From assembly GCA_903891165.1 (NCBI GenBank), contig CAITDR010000642.1, forward strand, positions 1 through 46,180: 46,180 bases of DNA. Direction: 5' to 3'. A program made the position numbers and the translations under genes. The stretch comes from an uncultured Pseudomonadota bacterium (GTDB lineage Bacteria > Myxococcota_A > UBA796 > SXON01). Of this stretch, positions 7,152 to 16,068 are shown one piece after another; within the stretch, counting starts at the first letter, position 1; each line of letters opens with the position of its first letter. The notes beneath the pieces were generated by a model, which saw only the letters and a list, made by a program, of their open reading frames with translations, did no database searches and was not told the DNA's origin.

Positions 7152-9491
7152 CTACAGGGGGATGGCCCGGGCCTGCAACCGGAGTGGAGCCGCCTTCTCA
7201 GACAGGAAAAACTCCAGCTCCAACGAGGCCGGATCCATCCGGGAGAGGAAGCGGTCCAGCACAAGGTTAACCCCGCCAGGGAGCTGGCTGAGATTTGTTT
7301 GTGTGTCCAGCAATGTTTCATTTTTGAAGATTGCTCGGAGTTGAAGGGTAGCTTCCGGATCTCCGCCTCCCAAATACTCACCGACGAGGTGGATGGCGCG
7401 CACCGCCGCGGGCAGGCGTCGCCGCGCCAGCGCATCCAGGTTCACCTTGAGTTTTTCGCCGGGATAGAGCCAGCGTGACTTGGGGCATGCCCGACAGGGT
7501 AGACCGTCACAGCCGCGGCCTTCGTCCAGGAAAATTTCGTAGTCCTGCGCGTCACCCTGGAAGTACAGCCGGTCGCCGATATGCTGCAGCCCAGGACCCA
7601 CAGGGCGGGGGCTGGGCCAGGGATTCTGTACCGGAACCTCAACGCCGTCCGCGCGCAGACGCAGGGGGCTGCAGGAGAGGCTGTTGGTCCAGGGCACCTG
7701 GAAACTTTTGTAGTCTCCTTTGTCTTCCAACGGGGGAGTCGGGAGGGAAGGAGGGGGGGAGGAGGACAGGGCGCCTGCAAACAGATCCACGGGGCTGAGC
7801 GTGGGAGGACTGACCAGCGCGGTACGTTGCCCCTCTACATCGAGGGATAGGCGACGAATCAATAGAAAGGGGCCTCCTGCCGGCACACGCAGAAGGACCT
7901 CTGAGTTTGTGGTGCTATTGTCAAAATTCAGGCTGGCCTCCAGGCCCTCCGTACCTTCCTGCAACAGGGCGATCTCTCCTTCCATCTCCAGGGTGGGAAG
8001 CTCGGTGCTGGCGCCGAAGGCCCGGGCCGTCAGGGCCACCAGCATACTGCCGGTCTTCAGGCCTGCTATCTTCCAGCGTAGTGTGGTGCCCGGATAGACC
8101 CACCAGGTGGGATCTTTTTGGTTGGGATCGGGTACAGAAGGATCCAGTTCGAAGGAAACCTCTTCTGGGGTGGTGCCCTGTGGGAGCAGCATGCCGGTGG
8201 CGATGCCGTTAAAGCCCAACATCGGCTCGCACTTGTGTCCAGCCAGGTCATTGCGGGCGTATGCAGGGAGGGTCTGCCCACGAAAAATTGCTCGAACGGG
8301 GAGAGAAACCTGACCCACCTGATCGTAGAGGAAGCGGGGCGCGATTGTGTCCCAGACACGTAGATCCACCCCCCACAGGCACAGGGCGGGATCCACCGCC
8401 CGCGACCTGGCTTTTTCGATACGGGCGATGTCGCCCTGTCGCTCGACCGCCTCCACCGTTGCGGGCACGGTGGCAGCCTGTAGCGGGCCCTCCGTCAGAG
8501 CGCCGATCTCCCGCAGCCTGCCTATCAGCTCCTGAGTAAAGCGGGTGGCACCAGACTTTTGCATATGTCCGCCATCGGCGCGGAAATTGCTGTCATCCAT
8601 GTGCAGCGATCTCAGATCGATCCAGCCCACACCACGGGCATTGGCCAGCGCGATCAGCTCGGCCTCCGTCGTCGGCAGGACATTCTGTTGGCTGCGCTGG
8701 TGGCTGGCCACCGGAGAGACCACCACCACCAGGCGGGCCCCGTTATTTTCCGCTAAGGTAGCCAGATCTCCGAGGTAGGAATCGGCAGCGGTCACCGCCT
8801 GTGTCGCGCCGCTGGCGGTGGTCTGAGCCTCCTCCTCTACCACTGGCAGCAGCCGGTGCAGGGTGGCATCTCCGGTGCCTGCGACCTTCTCAAAAACCCG
8901 GTGGCTGGCCTGGGACTGCAGCTCTCCCAGATCCTGGCCGGCGCCCGCCTGCAAAAACAGGCCCACACTCAGGCCGCGGAAGCCGTCCCGCAGGCTGTCG
9001 CGCAGGCGCCCCCGTCGGTCTAAAAGCTGGGTCAACCAGGGAGATCCGTCCTCTCCCCAGACCTTTCGAAGCAGCACTTCGTCGGGTGTGGCAAAGTGCT
9101 GCTCCAGCTCGGACAGGCTGCGGGGCGTGTTGGTCATCAACAGCGGCAGGCTGGTGACCACGACGATCAGCTTTGGCCGGGCTTCGCTGCCATAGAGCCG
9201 ATATTTCGCCATGGCATACCAGACGGGAGGTTGCGACGCTTTCTGGGCCAGCGTCACCACCTTCATTTCGGGAATTTTCAGGCCCTTCGCCAACTCTTTG
9301 GCATCCATGTTGGTGGCCGCCCAAGAGGAGCCCAGCACCACCACCTCGGGCAGCCGCTCCCGCAGGGCGGCATCCTGTTCCTGCACCAGCTCTGAGGCTA
9401 CCCAGGGCTCGGCCTCGCTGAGGCTCCGGTAGCTGAAGCCCACGACGGCCAGTGGCCCCAACAAAGCAAGAATCAGGCGAAGGATGCCCAT
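7152..9491 (-). CDS. Exported SGNH-hydrolase-fold protein with beta-rich C-terminal half (paralogue 3 of the triad)
   Basis: A 779-residue protein. An uncleaved-looking N-terminal membrane segment (about 3-20) precedes an SGNH/GDSL-type domain (about 45-330). The nucleophile block is VVVLGSSWAATN (Ser near 55-56) and the Asp-x2-His pair is ADGGHM (D306, H309). These features suggest an esterase or sugar O-acyltransferase outside the cytoplasmic membrane, as in AlgX/AlgJ or DltD-like proteins. Residues about 340-779 are beta-rich with several WWVYPGTTLRW-like strands and a C-x4-C-x2-C-P cluster. It aligns along its whole length with the next gene upstream, so the two arose by tandem duplication. 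The gap to that gene is 6 bp and no clear ribosome site is seen, so coupling is likely. No MBOAT acyltransferase is in the window. Confidence 0.75.
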   Translation of the reverse strand: MGILRLILALLGPLAVVGFSYRSLSEAEPWVASELVQEQDAALRERLPEVVVLGSSWAATNMDAKELAKGLKIPEMKVVTLAQKASQPPVWYAMAKYRLYGSEARPKLIVVVTSLPLLMTNTPRSLSELEQHFATPDEVLLRKVWGEDGSPWLTQLLDRRGRLRDSLRDGFRGLSVGLFLQAGAGQDLGELQSQASHRVFEKVAGTGDATLHRLLPVVEEEAQTTASGATQAVTAADSYLGDLATLAENNGARLVVVVSPVASHQRSQQNVLPTTEAELIALANARGVGWIDLRSLHMDDSNFRADGGHMQKSGATRFTQELIGRLREIGALTEGPLQAATVPATVEAVERQGDIARIEKARSRAVDPALCLWGVDLRVWDTIAPRFLYDQVGQVSLPVRAIFRGQTLPAYARNDLAGHKCEPMLGFNGIATGMLLPQGTTPEEVSFELDPSVPDPNQKDPTWWVYPGTTLRWKIAGLKTGSMLVALTARAFGASTELPTLEMEGEIALLQEGTEGLEASLNFDNSTTNSEVLLRVPAGGPFLLIRRLSLDVEGQRTALVSPPTLSPVDLFAGALSSSPPPSLPTPPLEDKGDYKSFQVPWTNSLSCSPLRLRADGVEVPVQNPWPSPRPVGPGLQHIGDRLYFQGDAQDYEIFLDEGRGCDGLPCRACPKSRWLYPGEKLKVNLDALARRRLPAAVRAIHLVGEYLGGGDPEATLQLRAIFKNETLLDTQTNLSQLPGGVNLVLDRFLSRMDPASLELEFFLSEKAAPLRLQARAIPL

Positions 9492-9497
9492 CTTCGA

Positions 9498-11876
9498 CTA
9501 CAACGGCGTGGCGACGACCGAGAGGCGCAGCGGCGCCGCCCCTTCGGCCAAGGCCAGATCAACCAGCAGGTCCTCTTTTCCACCGCGCGGCACAAAGATG
9601 CTGAAGAGCAGGTCCACCCCCGCGGGCAGCTCGGAAATTTTCACTTGACGTGTCAAGATAGACTCTTCAGCAAAATAGGCTTCTATATTCAAGATCGCGT
9701 CGGGATCTCCACCCCCCATCGACTCCCCGACGATATGCAGGGCGCGGATACCCCCCAGGGCAACTTTGCGGGCGGAGGCGTCCAGGCGCGCGCTCAGGTG
9801 GTCGCCCCCATACATCCACCGCAGGGTCGGGCAGGTTCTACAGCTCTTCCAAACGCAGCCGCGGTCGGGATCCAGGACCACCTGGTAGTTTTTGTTGTTG
9901 CTTCGCGGATCGGATTTGTCTGGAGGCACAAAGGAAAGGAAGGTTCCTACATGCTGCACCAGGGGTCCCACGGGCTTGCCGGTGGGCTTCCGGGTGGCCA
10001 GGGCGGGCAGGGCGACCTCGTCCTCCAGGATCTGGACCGGCGAACAGGTCAGCGTGTTGTCCCAGGGCAGGGTCCATCCGAAGTGGCGATCGCGTTTTTC
10101 GAGGGGCCCTACCTCCACAGGGGGCGGGTTGTCCGCGGCGATCTTGACTGCAAACACATCGGCGGCATGGATCAAGGGTGGGCTGATCAGGTCGGTGTGC
10201 TGCCCGGCCAGCTCCAACGACAGACGACGAAGGACCAGAAAAGGGCCATCGACGGGGGAGTGGATGCTGAGCTGCCGGAGGCCGGCGCCCACCGGCAGAT
10301 CCAGGCTGGCCACCAGCCCTTCTGGTCCCTCGACCAGCGCAACTTTCTTGCCTTCTACCTCTACGGTTGCGGGGCTGCTGCTGGGTCCCACCCCCCGTGC
10401 AGCCACCTCTACATGCAGGGTGCCGCCCGCAGGGGTGTCGGCGACCGTCCACTGCAGGCTGCTTCCCGGATATACCCACCAGGTGGACTGCAGGGCGGCG
10501 TTGGGGTCGGGAAGGCCAGGATCCAAGACCCACTCTACGCTGTCCAGGCTCGTTCCAGAGGGCAGCATGGCGAGGCTGCGGGGGCCGTTGAAGGCCCACA
10601 GCGGCTCGCAGGCCTTCTCGTTCATGGCTTTGTTGGGGCCGGGAACAATAAGGTCGTCGCCAATCTTCATCCGCACCGGAACGGCGTTGGTCCCGACGCT
10701 ATCCAAGAGCGCGCCATAGGTGAGAAAGTCCCAGGTGCCCAGATCCACCCCAAAGCGGCAGGCGGCCTCGTCCACCACCTTGGTGCGGCCGGGGCGGATG
10801 CTGGGCAAGGTGCCCAGGCGCTCCACCTTCTGGATGGTTGCTGGAGGGGTCGCCGCCACCAAAGGTCCCTCCTCCAGGGCGCCAATCTGAAGCATCCGGG
10901 TCGCAAGGGCTTCGGTGTAGGTGCGGGCACCGCTGTCCAGCATATGCCCGCCGTCGGCGCGGAAGTTGGAGTCGTCCATCTCCATCTTGCGCAGGTCGAT
11001 CCAGCCGATTCCCAGCTCGTTGGCCACCTGCACCAGCTCGGCCTCCCGCGCCGGGCTCAGGAGCTGGTTGCTACGCTGCAGGGAGGCCACGGGCGGGATG
11101 GCCACCACCAATTGGGCGCCATTTTCGCGTGCCAACTCGGCGAGGTCCACCAGAAAAGTGTCGCGGACGGAGGTGTTTGTGGGGGCAGTTGTGCTGCTTT
11201 GCTCTTCATTTTCCACCACCGGTAGGAAGCGGTGGGCGATGGCATCTCCGTTGCCTTCCACGGCATCAAAGACGACGGCGCCCGCGGCCTCCTGCATATC
11301 CGCAAGGCTGCGGTCGGGGCGCGGCTGCAGCCAGAGTGCCAGGGAGTTGAGGCGGAATTGTTCGACCACTCCATCGCGCAGCTCGGCCCGGCGGCCCAAC
11401 ATCTGCGTCAGCAGCGGCGAGCGTTCGTCTCCCCAGACTTTTTTCTGGAGAACGGCATCTGGATTCACAAAATGCTGCTCCAGAGCGGGCAGATCTTTGG
11501 CAGGCAGGGTGGTGCCCATCAGCATTTTGGTGCTGGCGACCAGCACGATGGTCTTGGGGTGGGCACCGTTGCCAAACAAGCGATACTTCGCGATGGCATA
11601 CCAGATCGAAGGGGAGGAGGCGGTCTGGGAGAGGGTGAGGACCTGTGCGGGCGGCACACCGAGGCGGGTGGCCAGGACTTTTTCGTCCACGTTGGTTTCG
11701 GCCCAGGAGGAGCCGAGAATCACCACCTCGGGATCACTGGCTTTGACCTGTGTATCCAGCTTCTGGACCCACTCCGTGGGGCTGTGATCCACCGGGCGCA
11801 GATACCAGGAGGTAGCGGCCCCCAGCACCAGCGCCGGACCCAGTAGTACTGCGATCAAACGCAGCAACATGCTCAT
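9498..11876 (-). CDS. Exported SGNH-hydrolase-fold protein with beta-rich C-terminal half (paralogue 2 of the triad)
   Basis: A 792-residue paralogue of the downstream 779-residue gene with the same plan. A membrane anchor lies at about 4-22, an SGNH domain carries VVILGSSWAETN (about 51-62) and RADGGHM near 310, and the second half is beta-rich with WWVYPGSSLQW. A matching Cys cluster (C-x4-C-x2-C-P, about nt 9825-9865) is conserved between the pair. The start ATG overlaps the stop of the preceding SGNH gene as ATGA, so translation is probably coupled. The shared exact spacing of the catalytic blocks suggests both copies are functional. The likely role is O-acylation or de-acylation of an extracellular or lipid-linked glycan; the substrate is unknown. 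A 526-codon open frame on the opposite strand is a composition shadow. Confidence 0.75.
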   Translation of the reverse strand: MSMLLRLIAVLLGPALVLGAATSWYLRPVDHSPTEWVQKLDTQVKASDPEVVILGSSWAETNVDEKVLATRLGVPPAQVLTLSQTASSPSIWYAIAKYRLFGNGAHPKTIVLVASTKMLMGTTLPAKDLPALEQHFVNPDAVLQKKVWGDERSPLLTQMLGRRAELRDGVVEQFRLNSLALWLQPRPDRSLADMQEAAGAVVFDAVEGNGDAIAHRFLPVVENEEQSSTTAPTNTSVRDTFLVDLAELARENGAQLVVAIPPVASLQRSNQLLSPAREAELVQVANELGIGWIDLRKMEMDDSNFRADGGHMLDSGARTYTEALATRMLQIGALEEGPLVAATPPATIQKVERLGTLPSIRPGRTKVVDEAACRFGVDLGTWDFLTYGALLDSVGTNAVPVRMKIGDDLIVPGPNKAMNEKACEPLWAFNGPRSLAMLPSGTSLDSVEWVLDPGLPDPNAALQSTWWVYPGSSLQWTVADTPAGGTLHVEVAARGVGPSSSPATVEVEGKKVALVEGPEGLVASLDLPVGAGLRQLSIHSPVDGPFLVLRRLSLELAGQHTDLISPPLIHAADVFAVKIAADNPPPVEVGPLEKRDRHFGWTLPWDNTLTCSPVQILEDEVALPALATRKPTGKPVGPLVQHVGTFLSFVPPDKSDPRSNNKNYQVVLDPDRGCVWKSCRTCPTLRWMYGGDHLSARLDASARKVALGGIRALHIVGESMGGGDPDAILNIEAYFAEESILTRQVKISELPAGVDLLFSIFVPRGGKEDLLVDLALAEGAAPLRLSVVATPL

Positions 11877-13282
11877 GGGTCCAACAACTCTGCAAGACGA
11901 CTTCCCAGCACCCGATAGCCGGACCGGGTCAGGTGCAGGTAGTCGGGCAGCATCAGGCCGGCGCGTACCCAGGAAAAGGTGCCGCCCAGGCCGCCCATCT
12001 GCTGCTGGAAGGAGAAGGTTGCGCAGCCATACTGCGGACCCAGCTCGTGCACCACGCGGTTCATCATCTCATGGTTTCCCCACACCAGGACCGTGTTGTT
12101 GTCCAGCGGGCGACCGCGGTCGGCTGGGCCCAACAACAGGCAGGCAGCGTCGGGGGAGAAGCTGCGCAGATTTTTCAGACTTTGATGTAGGGTGGCCGTG
12201 AACTCTTCCTCGGTCAATTTTGTGTTGCGACCGTCCCCGCTGCCCGCCACGATCAGCCAGAGGTCGTAGGGGCGCCAGGTGGTCCACAGCTTCATCGAGG
12301 CCAGATCCCAGGACTTGAAGACCGAATAGCCCCGGCCAGGGGCGCCGAGGGCGTCCACAATAACACCACCTCCCCCCGCCGCCTGCCGCTCCACGGTGAC
12401 CCCGTTCACCCGCACCACACCGTCGCCAGCGGGGGCCAGCTCCAGGCGGTGAGGGCCCATGGGCAGCTCCAGTTGGGCAACGGCCGGGCCGGCGTCTCCT
12501 TTGGTAGAAAGCCGAATCTCTTCGGCCTGGTCAATCTTGACGCGTAAAGTACCCCCCTCAGGTTGTTTCTGATAGAGCACCGACATCCACATCTTTGCCT
12601 TCGGACGGACCTCCTCCTCCACCACCACCCAGGCCCGCGCCTCCGGGCTGTTGGCGGTGGCTGCAGTTCCCGAGGGCCCCAGACCCAAAAGAGGGCGTGC
12701 ATCCACCCACTCTGTGGTCCAGCCCTGCTCACAGCTGGTGGTGCGACCGATGGCTGAGTCGGCAAACACCCCGAAGGGCATCACAAAGCCGGTCCCCGCG
12801 TCACCGTAGCGGGTCTGAAAAATCCGGCGTAGTTGGCCAGGAAGGTTGTCGCCGGTCGTGTGAGAGTCTCCCCAGACCGCCATCCGGACGACATTTTTAT
12901 GCTGGGCCGCCCGCTCAAAAACGGCATGGATCCGTTCGATGTCGGCCGGGTTGCCGGAAAGGGGCTGGGCCGGGAGCTGGTCTGGGCTGACCGTCAGTGA
13001 CAGCTTCGCGAGGATCTCGGCGGGGATCCCTTCGTTGGTGGCCCCGGCGGTGGTATCCACAATCATCCAGCCCGGGTATTTTTGGGCGAGGCTGGCTTCG
13101 GTCTCCTCCGGCACCGGCGGGCGGGCGGCACGCGCAAGTGGTGCTTCCACACAGGGGAAAAAGGACGGCTCCCCCAGGTTGGTCGGCTGGAAGCTCTGCA
13201 CAAAAGCCGGAGCCGCCGTCCCCTTGGCACCCAGCAGCAGACCCAGGGGAAGCAGGCCGACCAGCGACCAAAACACCTTCAT
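11873..13282 (-). CDS. Secreted SGNH/GDSL-family hydrolase (first gene of the triad)
   Basis: A 469-residue protein with a conventional signal peptide (MKVFWSLVGLLPLGLLLG..., cleavage likely near residue 23). An SGNH domain begins at about residue 130: AVWGDSHTTGDN supplies the nucleophile Ser (S140), WGNHEMM lies later, and PDYLHLTRSGY near the C-terminus supplies the catalytic Asp/His pair. A beta-sandwich insert lies at about 230-330. It differs from the two following paralogues and resembles the family found beside bacterial polysaccharide acetylation genes. It is the first gene of the probable SGNH operon: a promoter-like pair lies just upstream and the stop overlaps the next start. It may bind or hydrolyse an acylated glycan in the periplasm. 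Confidence 0.75.
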   Translation of the reverse strand: MKVFWSLVGLLPLGLLLGAKGTAAPAFVQSFQPTNLGEPSFFPCVEAPLARAARPPVPEETEASLAQKYPGWMIVDTTAGATNEGIPAEILAKLSLTVSPDQLPAQPLSGNPADIERIHAVFERAAQHKNVVRMAVWGDSHTTGDNLPGQLRRIFQTRYGDAGTGFVMPFGVFADSAIGRTTSCEQGWTTEWVDARPLLGLGPSGTAATANSPEARAWVVVEEEVRPKAKMWMSVLYQKQPEGGTLRVKIDQAEEIRLSTKGDAGPAVAQLELPMGPHRLELAPAGDGVVRVNGVTVERQAAGGGGVIVDALGAPGRGYSVFKSWDLASMKLWTTWRPYDLWLIVAGSGDGRNTKLTEEEFTATLHQSLKNLRSFSPDAACLLLGPADRGRPLDNNTVLVWGNHEMMNRVVHELGPQYGCATFSFQQQMGGLGGTFSWVRAGLMLPDYLHLTRSGYRVLGSRLAELLDP

Positions 13283-13300
13283 GGAGCGCCTCTGAGCAGG

Positions 13301-13329
13301 GAAATACCCGCCTTGGAAGACCGCGTCAA
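13301..13329 (-). promoter_or_regulatory. Probable sigma-70-type promoter for the SGNH operon
   Basis: On the minus strand TTGACG (13324-13329) and TATTTC (13301-13306) are 17 bp apart, inside the 87-bp gap between the ETF-QO gene and the first SGNH gene. The -35 is strong; the -10 matches only its first three bases. The start codon is 19 nt further on. The call rests on spacing and position only. Confidence 0.35.
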
Positions 13330-13369
13330 GGCCGAAGCCCGGCGGGGGCGGCCCGACGCGACCGGCTGC

Positions 13370-15061
13370 TCAGAGGATCCCGTACTCCGGCCCGTTGCCA
13401 CCTTCCGGGGGTACCCAGGTGATGATCTGGTAGGGGTCGCGGATGTCGCAGGTCTTGCAGTGTACACAATTAGAGAAGTCGATACGCAGCTCTTCTCGAT
13501 GGGTCTGCTCGTTCATCTCCATATTGTAGACCTGGGCGGGACAGAAGCGGGTGCAGGGATTCCCGTATTCTTCCTTACAGGTTGTGGCGCAGACCTCGGT
13601 GTCTACCACATGGAGGTGGGCAGGCTGGTGCTCGTCGTGGCGGGTACCCGAGTGGTACACATCCGTGAGCTTGTCCATGAGGTAGCTGCCGTCGTAGCTC
13701 AGGTCATCGCGGGCAGGCAAGCCCTTACTTCCGTGGACGGCCGCACTCTTGCGCATGTGCTCGTAGTCGGCATGGAAGGGGTTGATGTCCTTGCCGGGCC
13801 CAAGCACCAGCGACAAGCCGACGCGGAACATGCCGCCGATCACACCCTTGTCGAAGTAGGAGTGGAAGTTTTTCGCGGGCTCCATCTCCTCGCGTACCCA
13901 GGAGGCGTCCACTTTTTCTTTGTACAACTTCAGGACGTCGGCCTTGTTGTCGCCCCGACGGAGCGATTCAAAAGCAGCTTCGGCGGCCAACATCCCGGTC
14001 TTCATCGACAGGTGGATGCCCTTGATGCGGGCCGGGTTGAGGAAGGAGGCGGAGTCGCCCACAATCATCGCGCCATCGGCGTACAAGGTGGGGATACTGG
14101 CCCAGCCACCCACGGTCACCGCCTTGGCGCCGTACTTCACCACCTTTCCAGCGCCGAGCTTTTTGCGCATATAGGGGTGGTTCTTCAGCTTCTGGAGCAG
14201 GTAGTGGGCGTCCATGGCGGGATCTTTGGCACCCAGCTCGACCAGCAAGCCGATGGCGTAGCGGTCGCCGCCCATGGAATACACAAATGCGCCACCAAAA
14301 GTGTCCAGGTCCAGCGGGTAGCCCAGGGTGAGGATGACCTCGCCCTTCTTCACGGTGCCGGGGGGCATTTCGAGGACTTCTTTGACACCGATCTCGTAGA
14401 CCATGGGCTGGGATTCTTTGTCCAGACCTTTGCGGTTAATGAGCTGGCGGGTCAGGGTTCCGCGAGGACCTTCACCGAGGATGGTCACCTTGGCTTCGAT
14501 GTTGATGCCCGCTTCAAAAGTGTCACGGGGGTTGCCGTGGCGGTCGATGCCTTTATCGCCGGTCTGCACGCCCTTTACGGTTTCGCCATCCCAGAGCAGG
14601 TTGGCCCCGGCGAAGCCCGGGAACATCATCACGCCCTTCTCTTCGGCGATAGCGGCCAGCCATTTTTGGAGCTTCGCGATGGAGATGATGGGGTTGCCAT
14701 GATCTTCCATGCCGGGCGGCATCAGCGGCGCGGGGAAGGCCATCTTTTCGGTGAGGACCACAAAAGTCTCTTCCTCGACGTGGCGCTCCACAAAGTTGGG
14801 ATCGCGCTCTTTCCAGTCGGGGATCAGCTCGTTCAGGGCGCGGGGATCCAGAACCGCGCCGGAGACCGCGTGGCTACCGATCTCGGAGCCCTTCTCCATG
14901 AGCGCGATGGTCAGCTCTTCCAGCTTCGGCCCTTCAGCTTTCCCGGCGTCCACCGCCTCGTTGTGCAGGCGGATCAGGTCCATCAGGTGGATAGCGCCCG
15001 CCAGACAGGCCGGACCACCGCCCACAAAAAGCACATCCACGGGCATCGACTCGCGTTCCAT
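13370..15061 (-). CDS. Electron-transfer flavoprotein:quinone oxidoreductase (ETF-QO)
   Basis: This enzyme passes electrons from reduced ETF (fatty-acid and amino-acid oxidation) to membrane quinone through FAD and a [4Fe-4S] cluster. The FAD fold starts at VDVLFVGGGPACLAGAIHL, followed by the family stretches GSEIGSHAVSGAVLDP and GDSASFLNPARIKGIHL. The C-terminal domain has TRFCPAQVYN and a CVHCKTCDIRDP ferredoxin-like loop that supplies cluster cysteines. Length, about 563 residues, is normal. ATG at 15061 is preferred because GGGAGAGG lies directly upstream; GTG at 15094 would add 11 residues. It sits 42 bp after the second exbD and may share that transcript, although the function is unrelated. 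No etfAB is present. The long open frame on the opposite strand is a shadow. Confidence 0.92.
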   Translation of the reverse strand: MERESMPVDVLFVGGGPACLAGAIHLMDLIRLHNEAVDAGKAEGPKLEELTIALMEKGSEIGSHAVSGAVLDPRALNELIPDWKERDPNFVERHVEEETFVVLTEKMAFPAPLMPPGMEDHGNPIISIAKLQKWLAAIAEEKGVMMFPGFAGANLLWDGETVKGVQTGDKGIDRHGNPRDTFEAGINIEAKVTILGEGPRGTLTRQLINRKGLDKESQPMVYEIGVKEVLEMPPGTVKKGEVILTLGYPLDLDTFGGAFVYSMGGDRYAIGLLVELGAKDPAMDAHYLLQKLKNHPYMRKKLGAGKVVKYGAKAVTVGGWASIPTLYADGAMIVGDSASFLNPARIKGIHLSMKTGMLAAEAAFESLRRGDNKADVLKLYKEKVDASWVREEMEPAKNFHSYFDKGVIGGMFRVGLSLVLGPGKDINPFHADYEHMRKSAAVHGSKGLPARDDLSYDGSYLMDKLTDVYHSGTRHDEHQPAHLHVVDTEVCATTCKEEYGNPCTRFCPAQVYNMEMNEQTHREELRIDFSNCVHCKTCDIRDPYQIITWVPPEGGNGPEYGIL

Positions 15062-15103
15062 CGCCCTCTCCCAGAAAGGGGAGCCTCCTAACACGCTTTG
15101 CCC

Positions 15104-15559
15104 CTACAGGCTTGCTCCAGAGGCGCCGACCAGGGAAAGTTCCGAAAAACCGGCGGCGCGCGCGGAATGTAGCACTTTTTTCACGGTCCCATAGGGAACG
15201 CTGCCATCGGTGTAGATCTCCACCCGGCCCTTGTTCCGCACGCTCAAGAGGCGGTCGTAGACCCCGCGGATGAGAAGATCGGGAGGAAGATAGGCAATTG
15301 CGGCCACCCGCTGGCCATCCACCCAGATGGCCTCCGAAGAGATCAGGATCACCACCCCACCCTGGCGCGGGGCTTCGGAGCTGGTTCCGGAGAGCGCCCA
15401 GGGGCCATCCGGCGGGGCCGGTGCTGCCTCGGTTGCATAGGAGCGAAGCAGAAAAACCAGCAAAAGTGTCATCATATCGACCATGGGTGCCAAAGCACCC
15501 ACGTCCAGGCCATCTCCCGAGGGGCTTCCTGCCCCTTTTGCAAAAAGACGGCGGCGCAT
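15104..15559 (-). CDS. exbD: ExbD/TolR-family motor protein, second copy, with membrane Asp
   Basis: A 151-residue ExbD/TolR-type protein: short cytoplasmic N-terminus, one membrane helix (about 24-40), then a periplasmic domain with the typical pattern ...VEIYTDGSVPYGTVKKVLHSARAAGF.... The helix carries the expected acidic residue in LAPMVDMMTLLLVF (D28, three residues after Pro), equivalent to E. coli ExbD D25 and TolR D23. It can therefore take part in proton flow. The start overlaps the stop of the preceding exbD by one base (TGATG), so both ExbD proteins should be made in similar amounts. It probably forms a mixed dimer inside an ExbB ring. Confidence 0.85.
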   Translation of the reverse strand: MRRRLFAKGAGSPSGDGLDVGALAPMVDMMTLLLVFLLRSYATEAAPAPPDGPWALSGTSSEAPRQGGVVILISSEAIWVDGQRVAAIAYLPPDLLIRGVYDRLLSVRNKGRVEIYTDGSVPYGTVKKVLHSARAAGFSELSLVGASGASL

Positions 15560-16068
15560 CAGCGGGCCCCGGTCAGGGCGAGCTTGGGGAAGAGCGGCGC
15601 GGCGTCCGGCCCGCGGACCACGTCGATCAGGCGGTGGACCTGCTCCATGGGCACGGAGTCGGCCGGCTCGATCTCGGCACGGGTCTGGGAGGGATCCATG
15701 GCGTGAAGCTCGGAAAGCAGTGCTTGGAGGGCTGCATAGTCCGGCTGGCCGTCGCGTGGAGGCAGATCCTTGCGGTGGCTTTCCTCGGTGGTGGAGGAAG
15801 CGGAGATGTCGGTAGACTGAAGCGAAAATTCGACAAAAATCTGTTGATTCTGCATCCGCACGGTAATGCGCTGCAGAACCCCCGCATGAGGCAGCGGTGC
15901 GATCGCGTCAGGCGTGGACAGCCGCATGGGGATGACACCGAGGCGCTGCCCGGTAGAAGTAGAAAGCAGAAAAAAGAGGAGGAGGAAGAGGAGTGTTACC
16001 ACTCCAAGTAGGGAGGGGCGTACATCTGCTTCGGCAACCGTGTCGCTCCGGAAGAGGCGCGATCTCAT
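15559..16068 (-). CDS. exbD: ExbD/TolR-family motor protein, first copy, without membrane acidic residue
   Basis: A 169-residue ExbD/TolR relative: N-terminal basic segment, a very hydrophobic helix (about 19-37, LGVVTLLFLLLFFLLST), then a periplasmic region with a Ser/Thr-rich stretch and a C-terminal ...SVPMEQVHRLIDVVRG... that fits the ExbD fold. The family Pro is present (P18) but the Asp expected three residues later is Leu/Gly, and the helix has no acidic residue. Alone it should not carry protons, so it probably acts with the second ExbD. The start overlaps the exbB stop as ATGA. Myxobacterial gliding motors (AglRQS) also use one TolQ-like and two TolR-like proteins; similarity of role is inference. 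Confidence 0.8.
   Translation of the reverse strand: MRSRLFRSDTVAEADVRPSLLGVVTLLFLLLFFLLSTSTGQRLGVIPMRLSTPDAIAPLPHAGVLQRITVRMQNQQIFVEFSLQSTDISASSTTEESHRKDLPPRDGQPDYAALQALLSELHAMDPSQTRAEIEPADSVPMEQVHRLIDVVRGPDAAPLFPKLALTGAR

Noticed and set aside
9645-11225. A 526-codon open frame on the plus strand
   Set aside because: Antisense to the second SGNH gene; the composition is shadow-like (Gly, Arg, Gln, His) and no motif is seen.
12531-12542. GTCAA-TC-TTGAC inverted repeat
   Set aside because: Half-sites are in the opposite order to the TTGAC-N2-GTCAA palindromes, it occurs once, and it lies inside the first SGNH gene.
13082-15091. A 669-codon open frame on the plus strand
   Set aside because: It lies fully antisense to the ETF-QO gene, whose protein is strongly family-like; the antisense product is His/Val/Gly-rich without any recognisable domain. 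It is a GC-skew shadow.
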